The notes beneath the pieces are model-generated. The model saw only the letters and a program-made list of their open reading frames with translations, ran no database searches and was not told where the DNA came from. The position numbers and the translations under genes are program-made. A stretch of 64,000 nt of DNA, taken from the NCBI RefSeq assembly GCF_007741475.1, contig NZ_CP036261.1:3783798-3847797 (forward strand), written 5' to 3'. Origin of the DNA: Rosistilla ulvae (GTDB lineage: Bacteria; Planctomycetota; Planctomycetia; Pirellulales; Pirellulaceae). Positions 32,643 through 42,400 of the stretch are shown one piece after another (the first letter of the stretch is position 1; each line of letters begins with the position of its first letter).

Positions 32643-35462
32643 TCAGTCGATCAAACTCACTTCATCGATTCGGACTTCGGTTTCCGGCGATGTGGGGCCG
32701 TAGACTTTCACTTCGCTACATTCGACGGCGCTGGCGTCCTGCGAGCTGGTCAATTCCACGCGCACCAACGACGCATCGACCGCTTCGTTCAACCGCAACA
32801 CATGCTCTTGTCCAACGGCTGTCAGGTCGATCGTTCCGACGTCGTAGAACGAACCGCCGCTGTTGGCGACGGAGATCGCAGCACGCGTGGCCCAATTGAT
32901 CGAATCGCTCGGAGAGTACGGATTCACTGTGATGAACTGGATCTTCGTCGACGCGGCCAAGCGAATCGTCGCGTTTTCAGTCGTCGTGCCGATCGGGCTG
33001 GACCAGCTGCGCCCCGGCGAGCCATCGATCAAATGCAACGCGCCCCAATGGTATTCATCGTGGGCATTCGGTTTGGTCGAGACCGAGCCACCGTTTTGCG
33101 AGCTGGCAAAATTGGTCAGCTCCATCGGATAGTCGCGTTCGCTTTCGGAGATCTTCCCAACCACTTCGATTCGCCCGCACTCCATCGCATCGCCGCCAAA
33201 GTTCTCCAGCAGCGTAATACGCAAGTAGCGTGCTTCGACCAGAGGCTGAAGATCGAATTCGATCCACTGGTCCTGCGGGGCGAGTTCGACCGACAACATC
33301 GGCTGAAAATCGGTAAAGCTGTAGGTCGTCGAATACTCAACGCGAACGTTGCGGACCCAATTTTTTGAGTCGGGACCGCCGGCGGGATTGATCCTCAGCT
33401 GGCTGATGTCGGCGATCTGATCGTTCTCAAACGCGAGCACCACCGACACCGGATTGCGTCCGGGAACTCGGTAGATGCCGCCATCTCGCAACAAATTTTG
33501 CACGCCATGTTGCCGATCGTCCAACTGGCTCGGCGCATCGACGACACGACCACCACGATCGATCGAGGCCAAATTGTAGGGCCGGTTCTTGGCATGTTCC
33601 TGCTGGGCCAACAGGTCGGCCAATTGGCGTTCGACGTCTGCCTTCATCGAAGCCAATTCATTGAGCCGCCCCTCCGCATCGCTCAGTTCACGGTCGTACC
33701 GCCGCCCCTGTTCGGCAAGTTCCGCTGCCAGTGCGTCGGCGCGATCGTTCGCCGCATCTCGCATCGTCGCGAGGCGTTTCGCATCGTTTTTGGCGTTTTC
33801 ATTGGCTCGATCCAACTGATCCGTCAACGACTTTTTCATTCGCTCTGCAGCGGCCAATTGATCGGCGGCCTGGCGAGCGGCGCGGTCCGCCGCACGCTGC
33901 AACGCAGCCAAATCGTGCGCCGATTTGGCGAGATCGGACGCCAACGCAACTCCCTTCTTTCGCTCGGCATCAAGCAACGCGGCAATCCGATCGCGATCCG
34001 CTTCGGCCGCCCGTTGTTTGTCCGCCAGCCTTGCGTTCTGGTCCGCTAAATCCTTTGCGTTTTTCATCGACTCAGCCAACTGTTTGGCGGTATCGGCCGC
34101 TTTGTCTCGCAGCGCATCCTTCTGCTTTTCCGCTTCGGCTAGCGCCTTGGCGTGTTCAGCTTGCAGATCCCGCTGTTGCTTCTTGGCGGCATCGAGCGCC
34201 GCGGCGGTGGCATCGGCCGCTTTGTTCAAAGCAGCGATTTCTTTCATCCGATCGTCGAGCTTTTCACGGAGCGCGTCCTGCTTTTGGCCAGCATCGGCAA
34301 GGGCCTTTTCGTGCTCAGCTTGCAGATCGTCGTGCGTCTTCTTCGCCGATTTGAGCGCCGCCGCAGCAGCATCCGCTGCCTTGTTAAGATCCCCGATCTC
34401 CTTCATGCGGTCGGCCAGCGAACGCTCCATATCTTGAAGCTTCTCGTTGGCGAGGTCCTTTTCGCTTGCCATCCGATCGGCCAACGCTTGGGCCTCCTGG
34501 CGTTGACGCTCGCGATCGGCAAGCTGTTTGTCCAACTCGGCCGCGCGGGCCCGCTGGGCTGCAAGCTCCGCTTCCTTTTGTTTGGCGAGATCCTTGAGAC
34601 GTTGTTGGGCTTCGTTGATCTGATCGGTGACCGATTTCAGCGCCCCTTTGAGATCCTCGGGGGAACTTGCACCTTGATACTTCCCCCCCCCCAACCGAGC
34701 GATGTTCTCTAGTTGACGGCGTGTGTCATCATCGACATCGAAACCGACGACATGAAATTCGATATTGTGCCGCGCTGCCAAAATTCGAGCTTCCGATGCA
34801 GGATCGCCACCACACGTCTCCTTGCCATCGCTGATCAAAACGATTCCGGTGTAGGCGTCCATTTTGCTGTCGAGCACCTCGCCGGCCACCCGCAAGGACT
34901 TTGCGATCGGAGTCCAACCGGCGGGTTGTAGCCCCATCACAAACTGTCGCAACTCCGCTTTATCGGGCCCGCTCAACGGCGTCAGAGGACGGCCGATCTT
35001 TACCGCTTCGCATTTTTCTTCGACGTTGTGTCCATAGACGATCATCGAAGTCGGCATGCCGATTGGAATCATATCGATCAATTCGGCAACCGTCGTCTTC
35101 GCGACTTGCATTTTCGATTGCCCGTTCTGGGCCGGTTCGTTCATGCTGTTGCTGCAATCGAAGATCAGAATGAAGTCGGTGATCACATCCTTCGATCGAA
35201 CACGATCCTGCTGGAATGCGGCGATCACAGCATCCGACGCCCCCGCTTTGCGAAGCTCTTCGATCTGCTGGAGATCGACGATATAGACGATCGGCGATTC
35301 TTCGATCTGCCGAATCAGCGTGGCATCGTCCACGCCCGCTTTGACTTTGTTGAGCAGTTGCTCATAAGAAACAGCTTGTTGTGCATTGGACAAGCTGGGC
35401 AAGAGGCACAAAAGCAGGATGACGTGGATGACGATCCGCCAATAGGATCTGGACGAACACAT
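32643..35462 (-). CDS. Exported VWA / coiled-coil / discoidin-like protein
   Basis: 939 residues from the ATG at 35462, which gives a membrane-type signal RIVIHVILLLCLLPSLSNAQ; two earlier ATGs are possible. Residues about 95-290 are a von Willebrand A domain with an intact metal site (FDCSNS, 101-106) and GIVLISDGKETCGGDP. Residues about 290-650 are a very long Ala/Lys/Glu/Asp coiled coil with two near-repeats (KSAKKTHDDLQAEHEKALAD and DAAKKQQRDLQAEHAKALAE). The last 280 residues hold two beta domains of the discoidin/F5-8 type (ENFGGDAMECGRIEVVGKIS). This architecture suits a cell-envelope or surface scaffold. A G10 tract lies in the coding strand at about residue 257. Confidence 0.85.
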   Translation of the reverse strand: MCSSRSYWRIVIHVILLLCLLPSLSNAQQAVSYEQLLNKVKAGVDDATLIRQIEESPIVYIVDLQQIEELRKAGASDAVIAAFQQDRVRSKDVITDFILIFDCSNSMNEPAQNGQSKMQVAKTTVAELIDMIPIGMPTSMIVYGHNVEEKCEAVKIGRPLTPLSGPDKAELRQFVMGLQPAGWTPIAKSLRVAGEVLDSKMDAYTGIVLISDGKETCGGDPASEARILAARHNIEFHVVGFDVDDDTRRQLENIARLGGGKYQGASSPEDLKGALKSVTDQINEAQQRLKDLAKQKEAELAAQRARAAELDKQLADRERQRQEAQALADRMASEKDLANEKLQDMERSLADRMKEIGDLNKAADAAAAALKSAKKTHDDLQAEHEKALADAGQKQDALREKLDDRMKEIAALNKAADATAAALDAAKKQQRDLQAEHAKALAEAEKQKDALRDKAADTAKQLAESMKNAKDLADQNARLADKQRAAEADRDRIAALLDAERKKGVALASDLAKSAHDLAALQRAADRAARQAADQLAAAERMKKSLTDQLDRANENAKNDAKRLATMRDAANDRADALAAELAEQGRRYDRELSDAEGRLNELASMKADVERQLADLLAQQEHAKNRPYNLASIDRGGRVVDAPSQLDDRQHGVQNLLRDGGIYRVPGRNPVSVVLAFENDQIADISQLRINPAGGPDSKNWVRNVRVEYSTTYSFTDFQPMLSVELAPQDQWIEFDLQPLVEARYLRITLLENFGGDAMECGRIEVVGKISESERDYPMELTNFASSQNGGSVSTKPNAHDEYHWGALHLIDGSPGRSWSSPIGTTTENATIRLAASTKIQFITVNPYSPSDSINWATRAAISVANSGGSFYDVGTIDLTAVGQEHVLRLNEAVDASLVRVELTSSQDASAVECSEVKVYGPTSPETEVRIDEVSLID
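34683..34692. repeat. Ten-base C/G homopolymer inside the VWA gene
   Basis: Ten consecutive C on the plus strand (G on the coding strand), encoding the three glycines of ARLGGGKYQG. Tracts of this length slip during replication in other bacteria. Loss or gain of one base would cut the protein just after the metal-binding half of the VWA domain. Confidence 0.8.
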
Positions 35463-36176
35463 GACGAGGGGACTCCGGGACAAGGTGAACAGAGAGAAGA
35501 GAAGTGCAGCGATTTGGTGTCGATACATCAAAGAACATGCTGCCACCACAACACGCGAATTACCGCGTGCTTCCATTGGAAAAAACGAGTGGTGTCGCAA
35601 CTCTCCCCGCGCCCCATCGATGCCTACAGGGGCGATATCCTCGATAGCCAAGACCGAGTGCACGAGGGCCGATGCCCGTTGATCGAGCTCCTTGCTGCGG
35701 AATTCGCCGAAGGCCGCCCAATGCTTTCAAACCACATCGCCAACGTTGCCACCTCTCCGCAACGATACAATTGTTCACATTAAAAAATTTCCAGGCACAC
35801 GCACAACACGCCAACCAAAGCTTTACCCGATCGACGACAGAACACCCAGCTTCGCATCCACCAACGCAGCGACGTCTTGGACTCTGCCGCAGTTCGAACC
35901 ATCCACTCCGAAAAACGAAGGTACCGCTGAAACGTATTGCTAACATTCCAACGGTGGAAGCAACTTCCCCAGGAGAGTCTGGTGGGAGGGAACTTGGCGG
36001 CCGATTCGCGACAGCGCATCACCGTCGTTCAGCGGAATGGTCGTCGCGAGCGAGAAGGTTGACGCGTGCCAGCCTCGATTCAGCGGTAGAACGCTCGCTC
36101 GAGGCGGCTGGGAAAATCAGACGCTAGCGTGTGCCGCGGACTGCATCGAAGAGAATCAAAGAATCACATTCAACCT
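35463..36176. other. Long spacer upstream of the VWA gene
   Basis: About 715 bases between two minus-strand genes. Open frames exist on both strands but none has a convincing start, ribosome binding site or composition. AT-rich DNA at about 35765-35800 may hold the promoter of the VWA gene. A 10-bp palindrome ACGCTAGCGT is at 36120-36129. Confidence 0.45.
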
Positions 36177-36914
36177 TTACTTCTTTGCGTCGGCAAGCGA
36201 ATAGATTTTAAGGTCGTCGACGACAACGTTTCGCTTCACCGATAGACGCAGCATCCTCTTGGTCGGGTGAGCGATCCCGGCGGATGAAAACGAAACGATC
36301 TGTTTGCCATCGATCGAAACGCTTAACGTGTCGCCAACGATCGTCGCCACGGCGTGATACCACTTCCCCGTCTCCAGCGCATTGGCGACCCGTTTTGTCT
36401 TCGACTTAAGCATCTTCTGCTGATCGGCGGGCAGCGTACCGGATCTGCGTTGCGTGCGAATCTTCAGATCCATCAGGCCAGTTTTTAGATCGGTGATCGC
36501 TACCGCTTTCGTCCCGATATCGACTTTGCAAAGGTGGCCAGCCCAAACCTCTTTGAACTTCAGATCGGCAAAGTTTACCCCCAACGAATCCTTATCGTCC
36601 TCGAGCATAAACTTCACCTCGACGCGGCCGTCGCGAAACTCAGCCGGCTGAACGACCGAGACGCCATGGTCGGCCGTCTCGTGGATGTAGATATACATCG
36701 CCCCATCGCGAAGATCGACCTGTTTGTTGCCACCGGCTCGCGCTTTGCTGTTGGTCTTCCAACCGTTGCCAACCTCATCGGTCTGTTCCTGCGACTCGTT
36801 TCTCTGGAAATCGTCTTCGAAGATCAACGTCGCGGTCTCTTCCGCCATCACCGAACCGCTGAACGAAACGCACACCGTGGCACAAAGCGACGCAATCAAT
36901 GAACGCAGCAACAT
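36177..36914 (-). CDS. Exported concanavalin-A-like domain protein
   Basis: 245 residues. A signal peptide covers about 1-24 (SLIASLCATVCVSFSGSVMA). The mature part has the jelly-roll pattern of planctomycete DUF1080/laminin-G-like proteins: TLIFEDDFQRNESQEQTDEV, then GRVEVKFMLEDDKDSLGVNF, TGKWYHAVATIVGDTLSVSI and KRNVVVDDLKIYSLADAKK. The opening L-I-F-E-D-D-F and closing V-V-V-D-D-L-K-I-Y-S motifs are typical of this fold. It likely binds carbohydrate; no catalytic residues are evident. It stands alone. Confidence 0.72.
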   Translation of the reverse strand: MLLRSLIASLCATVCVSFSGSVMAEETATLIFEDDFQRNESQEQTDEVGNGWKTNSKARAGGNKQVDLRDGAMYIYIHETADHGVSVVQPAEFRDGRVEVKFMLEDDKDSLGVNFADLKFKEVWAGHLCKVDIGTKAVAITDLKTGLMDLKIRTQRRSGTLPADQQKMLKSKTKRVANALETGKWYHAVATIVGDTLSVSIDGKQIVSFSSAGIAHPTKRMLRLSVKRNVVVDDLKIYSLADAKK

Positions 36915-37149
36915 GAGCAGACTTTCTGTGTTGGGATGAGAGAAACAACGAAACCGGAATCGAGTTTGGATACGTCTGGCTTATCAAGAGCTAACCGATC
37001 GACGGACCGCGATGGACCATAAAACTTATCCCGACGACAAAATCAGCCACTCCGATGGATGCAAACCGTCGCCGCGGCCAGCTGCAAAAACGCTGGCTTC
37101 ACGCACCTCGGAAACGCGGATAATCCCTGACGCAGACGCCAACCACCGC

Positions 37150-39093
37150 CTATTGGATGAAAACGAACTCGCGCGTGTTCAGCAGCGACCAGATGATATC
37201 GCCGTACCCGGGAATCTTGTATTCGACAACGATCTGCTTGGCCAAGCGGCTCTGATCCTCGGTCGGATACCGGCTTAAGATACTCAGAAAAATTGTCTCG
37301 ATCCGATCGTTTAACGAATCGCGGCTCGTCACCTTGTCGACCAACAGCGACCCCGGTTCCAACATCATGTGCGTCACTGGACCATTGAACATCGTCAACA
37401 ATTGAGGGACCGTTCCTTCTGTCGAATTGTTACCGATGATGTTTCGATCGCTCTGTCCAAACTGACGCAAAAAATGATCGGCGGGAACCGGTTGCGGCAA
37501 CTCCGACGCTCGACGCAGCACGATTCGCTTGTATTCCATCATCCGATCGGTCGCCCGTTCCTCGCGGCTGTATTCGATCATCCGGGGGTAGGTCGAAACC
37601 AATTGAGCCGCGGTGACGGCGGGGGGCAATGCAATTGCGTCGCAGTAGCTTTCATCGTTGTGTCGGATCAATGAATCGGGATCTTCCAACGTCAACGTCA
37701 GCATCGAATCCCACACCTGTTCGGCCGACATCCGTCGCATCACCGGGCCCGTTACCAAATACTCAGCGGTTGGATCCTCGGGGTCGACCGCCGTCGCTTG
37801 GCGTTGGTAGATGTGCGTGTTATAGAGCATGCGAAGAAACTCTTTGAGGTCGTAATCGAGTCGCTTCATCTCCGACACCAACAGGTCCATCAACTTGGGA
37901 ATCGATGGGAAAGTGTCTTCGGTGATGTCATCGACAGGATCGATCAAGCCAACGCCAATCACGCGCTGCCACATCCGATTCGCAATCGTCAACGCAAATC
38001 GCGGGTTATCGTTGGCGGTCAACCACGCGGCGAAAGCCTCGCGTCGCGTCGAATTACCGTCCATGCGAGGCATCGATCCGAAGATAACGTTCGGTTCGAC
38101 CAACTGCTTCGGCTTCGCATCGTCGTAGGCGTAATCGTGTGGGAAGCGCAACTTCGCCTCCGTCTCGATCACCTCCTTGCGATTCAGATTCACCAACCGA
38201 TTAACTTGGCCAATCAATCGGCGATCCGAACTTTGCGTCGCCTGTTTTTGAGCCATCGTCAATTCGCGATCGTATTTTCGCGTGCGAACTCCCCCTTCGA
38301 AGGCCGCCAATTCGTAGAACTCTCGCTGCGTCCAGCGGTCGAACGGATGATCGTGACACTGGGCGCATCCGATCCGCGTTCCCAAGAAGATGCGAATGGT
38401 GTTGTTCAGATTGTCCAACGGCATCCCATCGTCGCGCAACTTGTAACCTGCCGCCGGATTCTCCCAGACCTTCCCCTCGGCGGTTAACATCTCCCGAACC
38501 ATCACGTTCCAGTGCGTGTTGTCTCGCAAAGACTGTTTGATCCACTCCCCGTAGGGACGCAGATAGTTATTGCCGTCGGGCTTGTCGACGATCCGCAAGA
38601 CGTCGGCCCAGTAGTTGTAATGATGGCTGGCATAGCCGGGTGAGTTCAGCAGTTCGTCGATCAACGCCGACCGTTTGTCGGGTGCCGTTGACTTCAAAAA
38701 CGCCTCGGCTTGTTCCAGCGTAGGAATCGTGCCGGTGATGTCCAAATAGATCCGACGCAGAAAGACTTCGTCGGAGACCGGCGGATTCGCTCTGGCTCCT
38801 TTGGAACGTAGATGTTCGACAACGATTTGATCGATTTGCAAAGCAACGGTTTTCATCCGATGCTTCCGCGCCGGATCGACAGGAGCCACAGTCACCTGGG
38901 TACGCGGTGCCTTATCGATTGGCAACACGATCTTTGGCGGTTTGGCTTTCTCCGCGGCAGCTTTCTTACGAGCCGCGTTGAGTGCTTTGGCACGCTGTTT
39001 GGCAGTTTGAGCGTTCAAAACCGCCGGTTGCACGAACAACAGGGCGAGCAGAAAAACCGAGAGTAACGAGAAACAGCAGCGTGTGCGATTCAT
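37150..39093 (-). CDS. Exported DUF1549/DUF1553 protein
   Basis: 647 residues from the ATG at 39093, with GGTGA about 8 bases upstream; a GTG four codons earlier is less likely. Signal peptide about 1-28. A Lys/Ala-rich linker follows, then DUF1549: FLRRIYLDITGTIPTLEQAE, ending with the CAQCHDHPFDRWTQREFYEL motif (about 241), a CxxCH that could bind haem. DUF1553 fills the C-terminal half (FALTIANRMWQRVIGVGLID, then ILSRYPTEDQSRLAKQIVVE). The family is very abundant in planctomycetes and usually pairs with a DUF1501 gene, which is missing here. Function is unknown, perhaps in polysaccharide breakdown. Confidence 0.93.
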   Translation of the reverse strand: MNRTRCCFSLLSVFLLALLFVQPAVLNAQTAKQRAKALNAARKKAAAEKAKPPKIVLPIDKAPRTQVTVAPVDPARKHRMKTVALQIDQIVVEHLRSKGARANPPVSDEVFLRRIYLDITGTIPTLEQAEAFLKSTAPDKRSALIDELLNSPGYASHHYNYWADVLRIVDKPDGNNYLRPYGEWIKQSLRDNTHWNVMVREMLTAEGKVWENPAAGYKLRDDGMPLDNLNNTIRIFLGTRIGCAQCHDHPFDRWTQREFYELAAFEGGVRTRKYDRELTMAQKQATQSSDRRLIGQVNRLVNLNRKEVIETEAKLRFPHDYAYDDAKPKQLVEPNVIFGSMPRMDGNSTRREAFAAWLTANDNPRFALTIANRMWQRVIGVGLIDPVDDITEDTFPSIPKLMDLLVSEMKRLDYDLKEFLRMLYNTHIYQRQATAVDPEDPTAEYLVTGPVMRRMSAEQVWDSMLTLTLEDPDSLIRHNDESYCDAIALPPAVTAAQLVSTYPRMIEYSREERATDRMMEYKRIVLRRASELPQPVPADHFLRQFGQSDRNIIGNNSTEGTVPQLLTMFNGPVTHMMLEPGSLLVDKVTSRDSLNDRIETIFLSILSRYPTEDQSRLAKQIVVEYKIPGYGDIIWSLLNTREFVFIQ

Positions 39094-39473
39094 ATCGGGT
39101 TTCACCAGGCGTCAGAGGAGAGGCTGCCGGAGGAGAGAAGAGCGCTGTGTTTCGCAATCCATTTCGTACAGCCCAGGGGCCCAGTATATAGCGCGGCAAC
39201 AGAGGGGATGGCCAACGACAAAAAAAATTGTCCCGATGCCACACGCTGGCAACGCCTACAGCCCGCATATTTGACACCCGAAGAGGAGGTTTGAGCCCCC
39301 GGTTGCTTCAAACATTCAGGGAGGCATGTATAATCAAAATCCAAACGGTTCCGATTTGCGCACGCCTGCTGCGCAGATGACTCGGATTCGCGTCCGCCGC
39401 GCAAACCACCCCTAGATTGAACACTAGGCGGACTTTCTCCCCAAAGCCCCCCACAACGACAAAGGTTACCTAT
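39094..39473. other. Divergent spacer with a promoter
   Basis: About 380 bases between the divergent DUF1549 and cytochrome-fusion genes. No gene is supported. It carries the TATAAT site listed separately. AAGGT for the downstream gene lies at its right end. Confidence 0.5.
39329..39334 (+). promoter_or_regulatory. -10 box for the cytochrome-fusion gene
   Basis: A perfect TATAAT, 140 bases before the ATG at 39474, in otherwise GC-rich DNA. TTGCTT at 39303-39308 is a -35 candidate but the 20-base spacer is long. The direction is that of the downstream gene. Confidence 0.4.
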
Positions 39474-42400
39474 ATGAAGTCACTCTCCGCATGGAGCCCT
39501 CGGTTCCCATGGCTTATGGCACCCGCACTGCTGGTTGCCAGCATCTGCTCGGGGGTTTCCGGTGACGAACCGACATTGGTCTTCGATGCCGTCGGCAAAC
39601 AGGTCGGCGAGATCGTTTTGGTCGCTGGGGACGAGGAGTATCGCAGCGAAGAATCGATGCCGATGTTGGGGAAGATCTTGAGCCAAAAGCATGGCTTCAA
39701 GTGCACCGTCGTCTTCTCGTTGTCCGACGACGGCAGCTACATCGATCCCAATAATTCTGCTGGCCTAACCGGACTGGCGGCACTCGATACCGCCGACCTG
39801 ATGATTATCGGTACCCGCTTTCGCGCGCCGCGTCCGGAAGAAGCCGCCCACCTGACCGCGTTCATGAACGCCGGCAAGCCTGTGATCGGCATCCGCACCG
39901 CCACGCATGCCTTCAACGGCAAAGGGAGCTTCGGCGACAAGATCAGCTTTGCCGAATGGGGACGCAAGATCCTTGGCGAACAGTGGGTTAGCCACCACGG
40001 CAAACACAAATCGCAAGGCGCCCGCGGCGTGCCCGAAGCGTCGTCCGCCGATCACCCAATCCTGAATTCGGTCGAAGAGATCTTCGCTCCCAGCGATGTC
40101 TATGGAGTCATTCACCTGACCGACGCCGACCAAATTCTGATGCGTGGCGCCGTGACCGAATCGCTCGATCCCAAATCGCCTAATGTTGAGGGAGAGAAGA
40201 ACGATCCAATGCAACCGTTTGCCTGGTTGCACACCTACGAAGGTCCTAATGGAACCGAAGGTAAATCGTTCTGCACCACCGCCGGCGCAGCAGTCGATCT
40301 GGTCGATGAAGATCTCCGCCGGATGCTTGTCAACGCGGCGTATTTCCTGACCGGAAACGAAGTCCCTAAACAAGCCGACGTGGCGTACGTCGATCCTTTC
40401 TATCCCAGTTTCTACGGATTCATTCGCGAGAAGGATTACTGGAAGAACGCCGACCTGCAACCGAGTGATTTTGCGCTCGGCAAATCGCCAGCGATGCCCG
40501 ATCCCAAGGGCAGTCCCGCTTGGGATTTCCGTCCGACCAAGCCCGTCGCCGCCGCGGCTGACAATGCCGGATCGCTCCCACTGAAGAAGGGGCAACGGAT
40601 CGCCGTGGTCGGCAACGCGCTGGCTGAAGGGATGAACCAATACGGCAATTTCGAGGCGCTGCTGCAAACGCGATTCCCCGAAAAAGAACTCATCTTCCGC
40701 AACTTCGGTTGGCCCGCCGATGAAGTCGCCAATCAACAACGTCCCGGCAGCTACACGACGATCGACGACCCGTTGGTTGTTTTTGCCCCCGACATGTTTC
40801 TCTGCTTTTTCGGATTCAACGAGTCTTTCCAAGGCCGCGAACCTGCCGCGATCGAGCGTTTCATCGCCGATTACCGCAATTACATCGAAACGATGAAGAC
40901 GAAGTTTGCCAAAGATGGCAAGCAACCGACGTTTGTATTGGTCAGCCCGGTTGGCTTCGAAGCGACCGGAAATCCATTGCAGCCCGATGGTGTCGAAGAG
41001 AACAAGAATCTGGCGGCTTATACCGCTGCGATCGCCAAAATGGCTGCCGCCGACGGACACCGCTTCGTCGATCTGCACACCAAAACGAGCGAAGAATTTG
41101 CCAAGACTGCGGGCAATCAATTCACGATCAACGGCGTGCACCTGAACGAACAGGGCGATCGCTTGATGGGCGAATTGCTCGACGCGAGCCTGTTCGACGG
41201 CGAGCACCCGCTGGGCGTCGACGCCAGCAAGTTCCAAGAGGTTCGCAAATGGGTGAACGACAAATCGTGGTACCACTTGCAAGACTATCGGATGCTCAAC
41301 GGCTGGTATGTCTATGGTGGACGCCGCACCTGGGATACCGAAACCTTCCCGACCGAATATCGCAAGATCCGCAACATCGTTGCAGTCCGCGACCAATACG
41401 TCTGGGACCTGGCCGCCGGGCGACCGGTTGCCGATCAGCCCGATGATTCGAAAACCGGCGAAGTCTATACGCCCGAAACGATGTTCGGCACTCGGGACGA
41501 AAACTTCCGCAAAATGCGTGAACCCGAGGAAATCAAATACCCATCGCCCGAAGAATCGATCGAGATGATGACGGTTCCCGAAGGGTTTAAGGTCGAACTG
41601 TTCGCCTCCGAACGCGAGTTCCCCGAACTGGCCAACCCGAATCAGATCGCCTTCGATAGCCGCGGACGACTGTGGGTCTCCTGCATGGCCAACTATCCCC
41701 AGTGGCAGCCCGGTTCGGCGAAGCCCAGCGATCGCTTGCTGATCTTCGAGGATACCGATGGCGATGGCAAAGCGGATAAGTGCACGCCGTTCTACGACAA
41801 ACTGATCTGCCCAACCGGCTTCGAATTCTGGAACGGTGGCGTGTTGGTCGTCGACGAACCGCGGATTTTGTTCCTGAAGGATACCGATGGCGATGACCGT
41901 GCCGACGAAGTCACGCCGATCATCGATGGCATCGCGACCGACGACACGCACCATACAATGGGCGCGTGGGAGTTCTCTCACGGCGGTTTGTTGCACATGC
42001 TCGAAGGCGTCGCGCTGTCGACGACGCTCGAAACCCCATGGGGTCCGTTCCGCAACAAGGGAACCAGCGGTGGCTACATCTTCGACCTGCACTCGCTGAA
42101 GTTCAGCCACTACCGCACGCCTGGTTACGGCAACCCATGGTGTCTCGTCTTTGACGAATGGGGCAACGGGATCGTCGGCGACGGTACCAACGCCAAACAG
42201 CACTGGGTGAGTCCACTTTCCGGATTGGAAGTCAACACGCGCCGGACGATGAATCCGGTCTTCGACAACCAAGGGATGCGTCCCGCGGTCGGCAACGAAT
42301 TCCTGTGGTCGCGTCAATTCCCCGACGACGTTCAAGGCCAGTTCATCTATGCCTGTGTGATCAACATGCACGGCATGCCTCGCTTTAACGTTCGCGACGA

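Noticed and set aside
32312-32899. Plus-strand frame across the inverted-repeat relic
   Set aside because: It runs into the antisense of the VWA gene and codes for the STKGTKN-type peptide typical of translated intergenic repeats.
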